This document shows positions 7,809-15,871 of a stretch of 64,000 bases of DNA, piece by piece. Each line of letters opens with the position of its first letter. The stretch's first letter is position 1. The notes under the pieces were generated by a model, which made no database searches, was not told the origin of the DNA, and worked only from the letters and a program-made list of their open reading frames with translations. Source of the DNA: Scatomonas sp963928055 (lineage in GTDB: Bacteria; Bacillota; Clostridia; Lachnospirales; Lachnospiraceae); the NCBI GenBank assembly GCA_963928055.1, contig CAWVDN010000001.1, forward strand, positions 682,001 to 746,000, read 5' to 3'. A program made the translations under genes and the position numbers.

Positions 7809-9053
7809 TTACCAGCCTCCCGCCGGCGTCCGGTCCGCTTTCAGGAACAGGAAAAATCCGATGAGAAACATCACCGCCAGGGCTCCCACACCCAGGTTCA
7901 TGCTGCCGGCTGCCTGGCTGATGACGGATACCAGCATCGTTCCCATAAAGGAAGCTCCTTTGCCGCAGATATCGTAGATCCCGAAATATTCTCCCGACTT
8001 TTCCGCAGGGATGATCCTGGCAAAATAAGAGCGGGACATGGACTGGACCGCTCCCTGAAAGATCCCCACGCAGACAGCCAGGATCCAGAACTGGTACTGC
8101 TCCGACATACCGGCTCCGTAAAGAGCGATGACAAAATACGCCCCGATGCAGATCAGGATCAGCCGGGCGGCAGGGCATTTCCGGGAAATCTTTCCGAAGA
8201 TCAGGGCCGCGGGAAAGGCGACGATCTGGGTCACCAGCAGCGCCAGCAGAAGCCCCGTGGTGTCCAGCCCCAGAGCGGTCCCATAGGCCGTCGCCATGTC
8301 AATGATGGTATAGACGCCGTCAATATAAAAGAAAAAGGCCAGCAGGAAGAAGAGGATCTTCTTATTCCGCTTCAGTTCCCGGAACACCCGGCCCAGGTTC
8401 CGGAAGGAACCTTTTACAGGATGCCCGGCAGCCTCAATAAAATGCTTCTGCCGGTATACCCGCAGCAGCGGAAGCGTCAGGGCCAGCCACCAGGCAGCCG
8501 TCAGCACAAAGGCCATGCCCATGGCCGCCTCCATGGTGATCCCCAGTTTCTCATAGGAGAGCACCAGCAGCAGACAGAGGATAAAAGGAATGCAGCTGCC
8601 GATATAGCCCCAGGCGTATCCCCGGGCGGAAAGCTCGTCCATCCGCTCCTCCGTGGTCACATCCGTCAGCATGGAATCGTAGACTACCAGGCTCAGAGAA
8701 TAGGCCGCCTTGGCCAGAACGAACAGCAGCAGGAACCAGAGCCAGGAGGAGACGAACCCCAGGAGCACGCAGCCCACGGCTCCCACCAGCAGCACAGCCA
8801 GAAAGACCTTCTTTTTCCATCCCCGGAAATCCGAGATGCTCCCCAGGACCGGACCCAGGACCGCCACCAGAATGGTAGCGGCGGACGCGGCGTACCCCCA
8901 GTAAGCCAGATAATCCACATCGGAGACACCGGCGCTGCCTGCCAGGTAATTAAAGTAAATAGGGATGATGGTGGTCACCAGCAGGGTAAAGGCGGAATTC
9001 CCCACATCGTAGAGGACCCACCGTTTCTCCAGGCTGTTCATTTTAAACTTCAT
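7809..9053 (-). CDS. MFS transporter, UMF1/Atg22-like family
   Basis: A 414-aa, 12-helix transporter. The start MKFKMNSLEKRWVLYDVGNS with the WxLYDxGNSAF motif and NYLAGSAG is typical of the UMF1 family, whose members resemble the yeast vacuolar Atg22 amino-acid exporter. The MFS loop motif appears as GPVLGSISDFRGWKKKVF. The substrate cannot be read from sequence. The start codon overlaps the 3' end of the phospholipase-like gene (11 bp), so the two are a coupled pair. A second ATG at 9041 is possible. Confidence 0.85.
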   Translation of the reverse strand: MKFKMNSLEKRWVLYDVGNSAFTLLVTTIIPIYFNYLAGSAGVSDVDYLAYWGYAASAATILVAVLGPVLGSISDFRGWKKKVFLAVLLVGAVGCVLLGFVSSWLWFLLLFVLAKAAYSLSLVVYDSMLTDVTTEERMDELSARGYAWGYIGSCIPFILCLLLVLSYEKLGITMEAAMGMAFVLTAAWWLALTLPLLRVYRQKHFIEAAGHPVKGSFRNLGRVFRELKRNKKILFFLLAFFFYIDGVYTIIDMATAYGTALGLDTTGLLLALLVTQIVAFPAALIFGKISRKCPAARLILICIGAYFVIALYGAGMSEQYQFWILAVCVGIFQGAVQSMSRSYFARIIPAEKSGEYFGIYDICGKGASFMGTMLVSVISQAAGSMNLGVGALAVMFLIGFFLFLKADRTPAGGW

Positions 9054-9903
9054 AGTTCAGCTCCTCCTCCAGAGAAAGTACAGGGATCTCCTCCCAGCCG
9101 GGGCCCGGGCCAAAGGTCCGCGAAAACCAGGTGGAAAGCTCCCTCCCCTCCTGTACGGAACGCAGAAAATCACCGCAAAGTTCCAGGGCCCGGGGCACCG
9201 CCCCCCTCAACAGCTTCTCCAGCCGCAGACCACTGTCCACACAGGCGGGATTGGTGTGGAGATTGATCAGCTGTCCCTTCATGGACTCGTAATGCCCCGT
9301 CATCTTCAGCACTCCCAGGATCAGCAGCCGTTTGGCCCTGCCGGGAGCCCGCAGCAGCCGGTGATACATCACCATGGAACCCAGGGCCTCCAGCGTCTGC
9401 TCTTCCGTGACCTCCGGAAAGAACGGCGCGATCACTGCGGCGTTGCGCCTTCTGGGGCGGATATGGCCCGTAAGGCAGTGGCGCAGAGGATCCATGCCAT
9501 CCCGTACCATGAGCATACGGTCAAATTCCACCTCGATCTCTGTATGGCTGATGCCGGAGGACGCGATCTTTTTTTCAATGTATCCGTGGCAGCTGGCGTC
9601 CAGGGCGAAATGGCATACAAAGCCCAGCAGATACGAAAGGGCCGCCGCTTTTTTCTCCCCTTCCATCCCTCTCAGGATCTCCGCCGCGGGCCGGAAAAAC
9701 TCTGCCGCCGGTCTGTCATGCATCGCATACCCCATAGTGTTTACGGGATTGGTGGTCAGGGCCTTATAGTAAAAGAAAATGTCCGGCCCGTGAAGCCCGA
9801 TCAGGTAGGGCTCCCGGTGGCTGCGGATCAGTTCCCGGATCTCGGCGGGCTGTTTTTTTAACACTTCTCTTCCGAAAATAAAGTGAGCATACGTGGACGG
9901 CAC
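9043..9903 (-). CDS. Zinc-dependent phospholipase C-like protein
   Basis: A 286-aa member of the zinc-dependent phospholipase C/S1-P1-like superfamily, often found in Lachnospiraceae. The start MPSTYAHFIFGREVL and the His/Asp-rich segments LHGPDIFFYYK, YAMHDRP, FVCHFALDASCHGYIE and SHTEIEVEFD fit the metal-binding helices. There is no signal peptide, so it is probably cytosolic and may act on lipids or be a non-secreted relative. It lies downstream of the rpmF terminator and overlaps the transporter gene. The actual substrate is unknown. Confidence 0.8.
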   Translation of the reverse strand: MPSTYAHFIFGREVLKKQPAEIRELIRSHREPYLIGLHGPDIFFYYKALTTNPVNTMGYAMHDRPAAEFFRPAAEILRGMEGEKKAAALSYLLGFVCHFALDASCHGYIEKKIASSGISHTEIEVEFDRMLMVRDGMDPLRHCLTGHIRPRRRNAAVIAPFFPEVTEEQTLEALGSMVMYHRLLRAPGRAKRLLILGVLKMTGHYESMKGQLINLHTNPACVDSGLRLEKLLRGAVPRALELCGDFLRSVQEGRELSTWFSRTFGPGPGWEEIPVLSLEEELNYEV

Positions 9904-9924
9904 GGCTCTTTACCTCCTCTTTAC

Positions 9925-9964
9925 AAAAAAATGCCATGAACTGTCTCAAGTCCACGGCATTTTT
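9925..9964 (-). terminator. Intrinsic terminator after rpmF
   Basis: Minus-strand hairpin with arms ATGCC.TG.ACT (9949-9960 with 9931-9942) followed by six T (9925-9930). It separates yceD-rpmF from the inserted phospholipase-transporter pair. An AT flank on the other side makes it potentially bidirectional. Confidence 0.8.
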
Positions 9965-9980
9965 GCATTTCTTTTATTTC

Positions 9981-10166
9981 TCAGTCTTCATCCATTGCGA
10001 TAACCTGTTTCTTGTTATAGGTTCCGCATGCCTTGCAGACTCTGTGAGGCATCATCAGGGCGCCGCACTTGCTGCACTTTACCAGAGTGGGAGCAGACAT
10101 TTTCCAGTTTGCTCTTCTCTTATCTCTCCTGGCTTTGGATGATTTATTTTTGGGACAGATGGACAT
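9981..10166 (-). CDS. rpmF: 50S ribosomal protein L32
   Basis: 61-aa large-subunit protein. The start MSICPKNKSSKARRDKRRA and the zinc ribbon CSKC...CKAC are intact, so this is the zinc-binding form. It follows yceD by 3 bp and shares its promoter. In most Firmicutes the next gene is plsX; here a terminator and three unrelated genes intervene. Confidence 0.97.
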   Translation of the reverse strand: MSICPKNKSSKARRDKRRANWKMSAPTLVKCSKCGALMMPHRVCKACGTYNKKQVIAMDED

Positions 10167-10169
10167 TTT

Positions 10170-10697
10170 TTACACCTCCTTAAACTTGCTGAATATATCA
10201 CGGATAGCAGCCATTCGCGGGTCGGGATCCGGTTCTTCGCATCCACAGGGACCTTGATTCAGGTTCGCGCCGCAGCGGCTGCAGATTCCTTTACAGTCCT
10301 CTTTACACAACACTCGAATCGGCCATTGGACCAGAAGCTCATTGCGCACCAGCAGTTCCGGTACCAGAGCGTTTTCTTCTATGAAATTGGTTTCCTCCAG
10401 CGCTTCCTCCCGCTCCTCAGGGGTCAGCTTCATATCCACCCGCCTCTGAATATCCAGGCTGAAATCAACCTGTACCGGAGTCAGGCATCTGGCGCAGGGA
10501 ATCTCTGCCGTCAGCTCAGCCTGTCCTTCAATGTCCAGGACTCTGTCCCCGGCATTGACGACCGTAAGCCGCAGCGGACTCCTGCGGAGAATAGGAAACT
10601 TCCCTGTCTGAAGGGAAAACTCCTCCATCGCAAGAGGTACGGTTTTCTCCAGGACTTCCCCGTCCCGAAGCAGCACGTGAGTTAAATCCAACATCAT
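10170..10697 (-). CDS. yceD: DUF177/YceD family protein
   Basis: 175-aa protein of the YceD family, nearly always encoded just before rpmF and implicated in large-subunit or 23S rRNA biogenesis. Features are the N-terminal MMLDLTHVLLRDGE, the core IPCARCLTPVQVDF and a C-terminal Cys cluster (CKEDCKGICSRCGANLNQGPCGC) that probably binds zinc. An AGGAG ribosome site precedes ATG 10697 by 8 bases. It is expressed from the strong promoter at 10724-10752. Confidence 0.92.
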   Translation of the reverse strand: MMLDLTHVLLRDGEVLEKTVPLAMEEFSLQTGKFPILRRSPLRLTVVNAGDRVLDIEGQAELTAEIPCARCLTPVQVDFSLDIQRRVDMKLTPEEREEALEETNFIEENALVPELLVRNELLVQWPIRVLCKEDCKGICSRCGANLNQGPCGCEEPDPDPRMAAIRDIFSKFKEV

Positions 10698-10723
10698 GAT
10701 CGGCTCCTAATCACACTTTAAAT

Positions 10724-10752
10724 AGTATACATAGGCAGCCTGCGTTTGTCAA
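10724..10752 (-). promoter_or_regulatory. Sigma-A-type promoter of yceD-rpmF
   Basis: TTGACA (10747-10752), a 17-bp spacer, and TATACT (10724-10729) on the minus strand, 27 bp before the yceD start. Near consensus, as expected for a ribosomal-protein transcript. Confidence 0.9.
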
Positions 10753-10790
10753 GAAATTTTTCCGCTCCCGCCCGGCTGCCGTGTGGTCTC

Positions 10791-12581
10791 TTATCCAATG
10801 TAGCTGTAAGGTTCCGAATAATAGCAGATAATGGGCACATCTCCCGTGATCCACTGGTACAGCTCCGCCGCAAAGGACGGCGGCAGATTGATGCAGCCCT
10901 GGGATCCGCCGTAAATGTATACGTCTCCTCCGAAAGCGGCCTGCCAGGAGGCATCATGCAGACCGATCATGGCGTTATCCTGGAAGGGCATCCAGTAATC
11001 CACATGGGTGTTCCACCGGGGATTTCCGTTGGCGTCCTCCGGTCCCACGAGATACCGGTCTGTCTCCTTATAATAGATCGTAGAGATACATTCCGGCGTA
11101 TGGCGCTGCTCCGTCATCTTGCCGGACACGATATCCGTCTCTCCCCACAGGTTTCCGTTTTCATATACCCACAGATGCTGCTGGCTCAGGTCCATTTCCA
11201 CGTAGGTATAGCCGATGCCGTTGTTCTCCGCGGAAACTTCCCGGCTGGAATATACCGGCTCCCGGCTGGTCACGGCGCCGCTGTTCAGCTCCTGGGTCAG
11301 CTGGGCGATCTCCTCTTCCTGATCGATCTGCCAGCCGTACAGGTTACTGTTCCGGGTGATCACGCCCCGGTTGGTGGTCTGGAACTGTCTGTCTTTACCC
11401 AGGGTGTCCACCGCCGCCGCGGTGGCCGCCACGTATTCCTGAATGTGCTGATTCCATACAGCTTCATCCTTGGCGTAACTGCCGTCCGGATTCTGCACCA
11501 GCCAGTCCTTCAGGGTATTCCCGTCCAGGACCTGGGTCTGCCCGCTGGGCAGAGTGTAGGTGACGCTGGCTCCCACCAGGCTGTTCAGCTGATCCATCTG
11601 CGTTTTCAGATTCGGATCCTCGCTGGTCACAGCCGCTTTCGCGTAAACATCCAGGCTCTCCACATCCAGCTCTGTCTCGCCCTGATCCACAGCCTCCGCA
11701 GCGGCGTTCAGGACTGCCTGCACATCCAGCTGATTTCCCGCCGTCTCCGGAACGATCACAAAACCGCTGTCCTGCCAGGTCACATAGGCGTTCGCGGGAG
11801 CAGTCATCTGCTCTTCCTGCAGTTCCGGCAGGGCCAGAAGGGCTTCCTCCAGCATGGCGGTATCGTACTCCGTATCTGCTGTCGCCTGACCGTTGGTGCT
11901 GTCAAAAAGACTGGTGATCCACATCAGGGGAACCTGGCTGTCCTTAATGGCCTGCACGCTTCCATCGGAAACATAGGTATATCCGATCTGGCTTCCCTCA
12001 AGGGTCTCCGTCTGGCCGTCCCGGAAGGAAAGGGTCAGGGAATACTCCTCGGTCTCCTGCTTCAGCCTCTCCTCCACCTGGGCCACCGTCATGCCGCCGC
12101 AGTCCACGCCGTTGATGGTGGTACCGTTAAAGAAGGCATCTTTATACCGGTAGGCAAATCCCATGTAGACAGCTGCCGCCGCCAGGATCAGCACCAGGAT
12201 CACCGCCGCGATGATCTTGCCTTTTTTCTTCTTTTTCTTTTCCGGCTGCTCCGGCTGGAATTCCCGTTCTTCCGCGGCGGCCGGCTTTTCCGCGCTCCGG
12301 ACTTCCTCCTTGGGCGCTTCTTTTTCCTCTGCCTCCGGCTCCTTCCGGGTCTTTTCTTCCGTCTCCGGGGCTTCGCTCTTTTCCGGTTCCTCGGAGGAGG
12401 CTTCTTTTTCCTCCGGCTCCGGCGCTTCGCCCTTTTCCGGTTCCTCCGGAGCCTTTTCTTTTCCTTCTGTCTCCGGAAGTTCCTCTTTCTTCTCTTCTGT
12501 GTCTTCCGCCTGGTCTTCTTCCTCAGCCAATGCCTTTTTCAACTGCTCCTCCAGGCCTTCCTCCATGCGTTCCTCATCCAT
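10791..12581 (-). CDS. Membrane-anchored L,D-transpeptidase (YkuD family)
   Basis: A 596-aa peptidoglycan-crosslinking or anchoring enzyme. The N-terminal ~120 residues are a very acidic, low-complexity Glu/Pro/Lys-rich cytosolic segment with repeated EEPEKxEAPExEEK units, followed by a lysine block and one membrane helix (IIAAVILVLILAAAAVYMGF). Next come PG-binding-type repeats (TTINGVDCGGMTVAQVEERL). The C-terminal YkuD domain carries the catalytic motif HDASWQ...GSQGCINLP, with the active-site Cys in GCINLP. I prefer the ATG at 12581, which has GGTGGA at normal distance; the ATG at 12590 is adjacent to that site. No linked operon partners. Confidence 0.93.
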   Translation of the reverse strand: MDEERMEEGLEEQLKKALAEEEDQAEDTEEKKEELPETEGKEKAPEEPEKGEAPEPEEKEASSEEPEKSEAPETEEKTRKEPEAEEKEAPKEEVRSAEKPAAAEEREFQPEQPEKKKKKKGKIIAAVILVLILAAAAVYMGFAYRYKDAFFNGTTINGVDCGGMTVAQVEERLKQETEEYSLTLSFRDGQTETLEGSQIGYTYVSDGSVQAIKDSQVPLMWITSLFDSTNGQATADTEYDTAMLEEALLALPELQEEQMTAPANAYVTWQDSGFVIVPETAGNQLDVQAVLNAAAEAVDQGETELDVESLDVYAKAAVTSEDPNLKTQMDQLNSLVGASVTYTLPSGQTQVLDGNTLKDWLVQNPDGSYAKDEAVWNQHIQEYVAATAAAVDTLGKDRQFQTTNRGVITRNSNLYGWQIDQEEEIAQLTQELNSGAVTSREPVYSSREVSAENNGIGYTYVEMDLSQQHLWVYENGNLWGETDIVSGKMTEQRHTPECISTIYYKETDRYLVGPEDANGNPRWNTHVDYWMPFQDNAMIGLHDASWQAAFGGDVYIYGGSQGCINLPPSFAAELYQWITGDVPIICYYSEPYSYIG

Positions 12582-12779
12582 GCACAGCATCCACCTTTTC
12601 TGAATTTCTTTCTCTGTCCGCGTTTAAGAACGGCATCCTTCCATGCCGCGTCTTTTTCCAGTAAGCTTTCCCATTATAGCACAGAAAATTTATGTTTTTC
12701 TTTATTTAAAAAAAATATAACATTTTTCCACGATTTTACTATGATTTCCCAAAAACATGCCCTTTATTTATCGTTTTTG

Positions 12780-13121
12780 TCAGGAGTTTTTCCGATCCCC
12801 CTCTATATTCCGCATGATCCGGTCCCACATCTGCTTTTTAACCTCTTCCGGAAGTCCTTCCCGGCGGCCTTTCTCTTCCAGTTCCTCCGCCTGACGGTCG
12901 AAGATCTCCATCATATCCGGATGGCTGCTGCTGAAAGAATCGTACAGGCGGAGTTTCTCCAGCTGTATCATCTCCTCCAGACACAGTTCAAAGCCCGCCT
13001 GGGTCATAGGCCTTCCGCCTGTAAAATACAGGAACGCCGTCTTGCTGCACCGTTTCAGAAAGTCATCCACTTCCCGCATAATCTCCGGTTCCTTTTTCCA
13101 TTTTTGTATCCATTCATACAT
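12780..13121 (-). CDS. Hypothetical protein, 113 aa
   Basis: I do not recognise the family. From the ATG at 13121, which has a good GGAGGG ribosome site, the product starts MYEWIQKWKKEPEIMREVDD. It is charged and predicted mostly helical, with FLYFTGGRPMTQAGFELCLE in the middle and DRQAEELEEKGRREGLPEEV near the end. No membrane segment or signal is seen. The frame stays open for 29 codons upstream, but that part contains the downstream flank of the XRE gene terminator. It lies between an XRE regulator and an L,D-transpeptidase on the same strand. Confidence 0.55.
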   Translation of the reverse strand: MYEWIQKWKKEPEIMREVDDFLKRCSKTAFLYFTGGRPMTQAGFELCLEEMIQLEKLRLYDSFSSSHPDMMEIFDRQAEELEEKGRREGLPEEVKKQMWDRIMRNIEGDRKNS

Positions 13122-13188
13122 TTTCCTGATCCCTCCGCTTTTCAGCCAGGAATCCGGCTCAGCCCTTATTGAAAACAGGATCTTTCCG

Positions 13189-13221
13189 CAAAAAAGCTCA
13201 GAAAGCATTTTGCTTCTGAGC
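13189..13221 (-). terminator. Intrinsic terminator of the XRE regulator gene
   Basis: GCTCAGAAGC (minus strand) pairs with GCTTTCTGAGC across a short AAAAT loop and is followed by a run of T (13189-13195), 8 bp after the stop at 13229. Confidence 0.85.
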
Positions 13222-13228
13222 CATGTGA

Positions 13229-13555
13229 TCAGCCTTTTCCGGCAGCCAGCCCCCGCAGATAGGCGATGGCGATCTCTCTGTTATGAAACGACAGATGATT
13301 GTAGAGTTCCAGGATCTCTTTCTGCTCTCCTGTCAGATCTATCACTCCGCCGTCTTCCGCGAAAAACTGCGCCATGGTAATACCCAGCCCGCTGCAGATC
13401 TTAAGCAGGGATCCGAAGGAAGGCGCTGACACCTTATGCAGGATATTGTGGACTGTAGAGCTCGGGATTCCGCATTCCTTTGCCAGCCGGTAATCCGACC
13501 AGCCTTTTTCTGCACAAATCTGCTTGATTCTTTCGTTCACATAGGTTTCGTCCAT
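13229..13555 (-). CDS. XRE-family transcriptional regulator
   Basis: 108-aa DNA-binding protein with a Cro/C1-type helix-turn-helix at about residues 8-62 (NERIKQICAEKGWSDYRLAK, IPSSTVHNILHKVSAPSFGS, LGITMAQFF). The C-terminal third (LTGEQKEILELYNHLSFHNR) is a helical tail seen in many short Clostridia regulators. The target is unknown. It is flanked by a terminator downstream and by the tRNA pair on the opposite strand. Confidence 0.85.
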   Translation of the reverse strand: MDETYVNERIKQICAEKGWSDYRLAKECGIPSSTVHNILHKVSAPSFGSLLKICSGLGITMAQFFAEDGGVIDLTGEQKEILELYNHLSFHNREIAIAYLRGLAAGKG

Positions 13556-13781
13556 GGATAACCCTCATTTTCAATAAGATATATCCATTGTAACGATATT
13601 TCAGAATTTCATACAGATATTAAGTTTGGCATGCCTTATTCCCATTTTCTGAAATACCGGGGAATCTCCGCATGCTGGCTCTTGTTCTATTTTATTTCAT
13701 TTTGTGGGATTAGTAAAGCCGCAGATTGGAAGAAATCCTCCGGCCTCTGTGAAATTTTTTGACGCGGCTTCAAAAACAGGG

Positions 13782-13810
13782 TTGACAGAGCTGTAAAAAT
13801 AGTGTAAAAT
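13782..13810 (+). promoter_or_regulatory. Promoter of the tRNA-Gly pair
   Basis: TTGACA (13782-13787), a 17-bp spacer and TAAAAT (13805-13810), 33 bp before the first tRNA. The rest of 13556-13843 holds no gene that I can see. Confidence 0.85.
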
Positions 13811-13843
13811 ACAGTTTGTTGCTGATGCAGTCAGCGAACATAC

Positions 13844-13914
13844 GCAGGTGTAGTTCAATGGTAGAACACCAGCCTTCCAAGCTGGATACGTGAGTTCGAT
13901 TCTCATCACCTGCT
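13844..13914 (+). tRNA. tRNA-Gly (anticodon TCC)
   Basis: 71-nt cloverleaf. Acceptor GCAGGTG/CACCTGC, anticodon loop CTTCCAA with TCC at 13876-13878, and T-loop GTTCGATTC. CCA is not encoded. It is 3 bp from the next tRNA. Confidence 0.95.
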
Positions 13915-13917
13915 TCC

Positions 13918-13989
13918 GCGCGAGTGGCTCAGGGGTGGAGTACAACCTTGCCAAGGTTGGGGTCGCGGGTTCGAATCCCGTCTCGCGCT
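13918..13989 (+). tRNA. tRNA-Gly (anticodon GCC)
   Basis: 72-nt cloverleaf. Acceptor GCGCGAG/CTCGCGC, anticodon stem-loop ACCTTGCCAAGGT with GCC at 13950-13952, and T-loop GGTTCGAATCC. CCA is not encoded. Together with the preceding tRNA it decodes all four Gly codons. Confidence 0.95.
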
Positions 13990-14000
13990 TTCAACAAATG

Positions 14001-14036
14001 GCGCCTGATCATCCGGACCGATGATCAGGCGCTTTT
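14001..14036 (+). terminator. Terminator after the tRNA pair
   Basis: Perfect 13-bp stem GCGCCTGATCATC/GATGATCAGGCGC with a 6-base loop, followed by TTTT. It lies between the tRNAs and the convergent cysK stop and may serve both. Confidence 0.85.
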
Positions 14037-14054
14037 CGTCTGTCTGCAGTTGTC

Positions 14055-14984
14055 TCAGCCAAACAAAGGCGTGGAGTAATACCGGTCTCCGCTGTCCGGC
14101 AGCAGGACCACCAGGGTCTTCCCCCGGTTCTCTTCCCTGGCAGCCGCCTGCAGACCGGCGTACAGGGCTGCCCCCGCGGAGATCCCCACCTGGATCCCTT
14201 CCAGATGGGCCAGCTCCCGGGCCGTCTCAAAGCAGACTTCGTTATCCACCGGGATGATCTCGTCATAGATCTCCGTATCCAGCACCGCGGGCACAAACCC
14301 GGCGCCGATGCCCTGGATCTTATGGGCGCCCCCGCGGCCCTCCGACAATACCGGGGAGGTAAGGGGTTCTACGGCGATCACCCGGATCTCCGGTTTCTGT
14401 TCTTTCAGATAACGGCCGGTGCCGGTGATGGTGCCGCCGCTTCCCACCCCGGCCACAAAGATATCCACCTGTCCTTCCGTATCCCGCCAGATCTCCGGTC
14501 CCGTGGTCTCATAGTGGGCCCTGGCGTTGGCCGGATTGTCAAACTGTCCCGGAAGGAATGCTCCCGGGGTGGAGGACACGATCTCCTCCGCTTTCCGGAT
14601 GGCTCCGCTCATGCCTTTGCCGCCCTCGGTAAGGACGATCTCCGCCCCGTAGGCTTTCAGGATATTTCTCCGCTCCACGCTCATGGTCTCCGGCATGGTG
14701 AGGATCAGGCGGTATCCTCTGGCTGCCGCCAGAGAAGCCAGAGCGATGCCGGTATTTCCGGAGGTGGGTTCCACAATAGTCCCCCCGGGCTTCAGCTTTC
14801 CCTCCCGCTCCGCGGCGTCGACCATGTAAAGGGCCGCTCTGTCCTTGACGCTGCCGGTGGGATTCAGGTATTCCAGCTTCAGCAGCAACCGTCCGGACAG
14901 CCCGTATTTTTTCTCCAGTCTCCCTGCCCGGAGCAGGGGAGTATTCCCTATGAGATCATACGCGTTTTCATAAATTTCTGCCAT
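14055..14984 (-). CDS. cysK: Cysteine synthase (O-acetylserine sulfhydrylase)
   Basis: PLP enzyme making cysteine from O-acetylserine and sulfide; 309 aa, normal length. Lys47 in NPTGSVKDRAA is the Schiff-base lysine. TSGNTGIALA (about 73-82) binds the substrate carboxylate, GVGSGGTITGTG (about 178) holds the PLP phosphate, and the C-terminal LLPDSGDRYYST is typical. It is 43 bp downstream of the sigma-like gene on the same strand. No T-box or other leader is evident. Confidence 0.95.
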   Translation of the reverse strand: MAEIYENAYDLIGNTPLLRAGRLEKKYGLSGRLLLKLEYLNPTGSVKDRAALYMVDAAEREGKLKPGGTIVEPTSGNTGIALASLAAARGYRLILTMPETMSVERRNILKAYGAEIVLTEGGKGMSGAIRKAEEIVSSTPGAFLPGQFDNPANARAHYETTGPEIWRDTEGQVDIFVAGVGSGGTITGTGRYLKEQKPEIRVIAVEPLTSPVLSEGRGGAHKIQGIGAGFVPAVLDTEIYDEIIPVDNEVCFETARELAHLEGIQVGISAGAALYAGLQAAAREENRGKTLVVLLPDSGDRYYSTPLFG

Positions 14985-15026
14985 TTTTCTCCTCCTGCGC
15001 AGCCGGATCTCCGGCTGTGTTTTCTT

Positions 15027-15767
15027 TTAGTCTGTTTCTTTCGGCACTTCTTCCCCTGCCAGCTTCAGGATGGCCTCCACTTCCTCTTCGGAAATGTTCA
15101 TATAGTCCGCCACCTCGTCGGCATACAGCTTCCGGCCGAACTCCTCCTTCAGGATAGAAATGGTATCCTTCAGTTCTTCCACCCGGCTTACCATCTTCCG
15201 GTCCCGGCTACGGACATCCTTCTGCTGCCGGGCCAGGGCCAGGATTCCCTCCCGGATCCGGGAACGCAGCCACCGGTCGGGATCTTCCGGCTTCGCGGCC
15301 TCCAGTTCCCCCAGCGCCAGCATCAGCTGCAGATTCCCCTCCTGGATCAAATCCGCCAGGGCTGCCTCCGGCGTATAGGCTTTCCGGGCCAGTTCCGGGA
15401 TCTCTCCCAGGTACAGCTCGCTCAGACGGTTTTTCGGCTCCTGCTTTCCCTGCAGAAGCTCCCGGAACAGCGCTTCCCTCTCTCCCGGTTCGGCAGGTTT
15501 CAGTCCCTCCAGCTGTTCCCGGTATTCCCGCAGATAATTTTCATCCTCCGCCGGCAGAGAGATCTCTTCCTCCGGCTCTTCCTTCTCGTATCCCTCCACC
15601 AGGATCTTCTGAGAAAGAAGATAGTCGCAGATCAGCGTGAACTGCTCCTGTGAGATTTCCTGCTCCCCGAAAGCCTCCCGGATGGTTCCGAGGGCGATCC
15701 GGGAGTCCCGGCTCCGGGCCGTCTCCAGCAATCCTTCCAGCCTCTGCCGGAATTCTTCCTGCGTCAT
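15027..15767 (-). CDS. Degenerate sigma-70-like protein (region 1.1/region 3 relic)
   Basis: A 246-aa protein built like a stripped sigma factor. Residues 1-65 resemble sigma-70 region 1.1 (two helical hairpins, EISQEQFTLICDYLLSQKIL). Residues about 115-140 retain an LIQEGNLQLMLAL block reminiscent of the sigma region 2 LIQEGNIGLMRA motif, but the -10-recognising 2.3/2.4 helices are not seen. Residues about 190-240 (LKEEFGRKLYADEVADYMNI, SEEEVEAILKLA) match sigma region 3. Region 4 is missing. It may bind RNA polymerase without directing initiation; that is inference. It is encoded between fprA (with terminator) and cysK. Confidence 0.65.
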   Translation of the reverse strand: MTQEEFRQRLEGLLETARSRDSRIALGTIREAFGEQEISQEQFTLICDYLLSQKILVEGYEKEEPEEEISLPAEDENYLREYREQLEGLKPAEPGEREALFRELLQGKQEPKNRLSELYLGEIPELARKAYTPEAALADLIQEGNLQLMLALGELEAAKPEDPDRWLRSRIREGILALARQQKDVRSRDRKMVSRVEELKDTISILKEEFGRKLYADEVADYMNISEEEVEAILKLAGEEVPKETD

Positions 15768-15796
15768 AGTCTTCTCCTTTCTTGGTCTTTTTATCC

Positions 15797-15840
15797 GAAA
15801 AGCGCCGCAGGTCCATCCGCCGGGATGGAACTGCGGCGCT
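15797..15840 (-). terminator. Intrinsic terminator of fprA
   Basis: AGCGCCGCAG (15801-15810) pairs with CTGCGGCGCT (15831-15840), and inside it TCCATCC pairs with GGATGGA. On the minus strand it is followed by TTTTCGG. It isolates fprA from the sigma-like gene. Confidence 0.8.
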
Positions 15841-15871
15841 CCGATGCCTGATCCCCTGCGGGATCCCTGCT

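Noticed and set aside
10746..13172. 808-codon plus-strand open frame over the L,D-transpeptidase gene
   Set aside because: Antisense shadow. It starts inside the yceD promoter and runs through a tail of Phe/Leu repeats that mirror the Glu/Lys repeats of the real gene.
13697..13954. 85-codon minus-strand frame over the tRNA-Gly genes
   Set aside because: It is antisense to the tRNAs and is explained by them.
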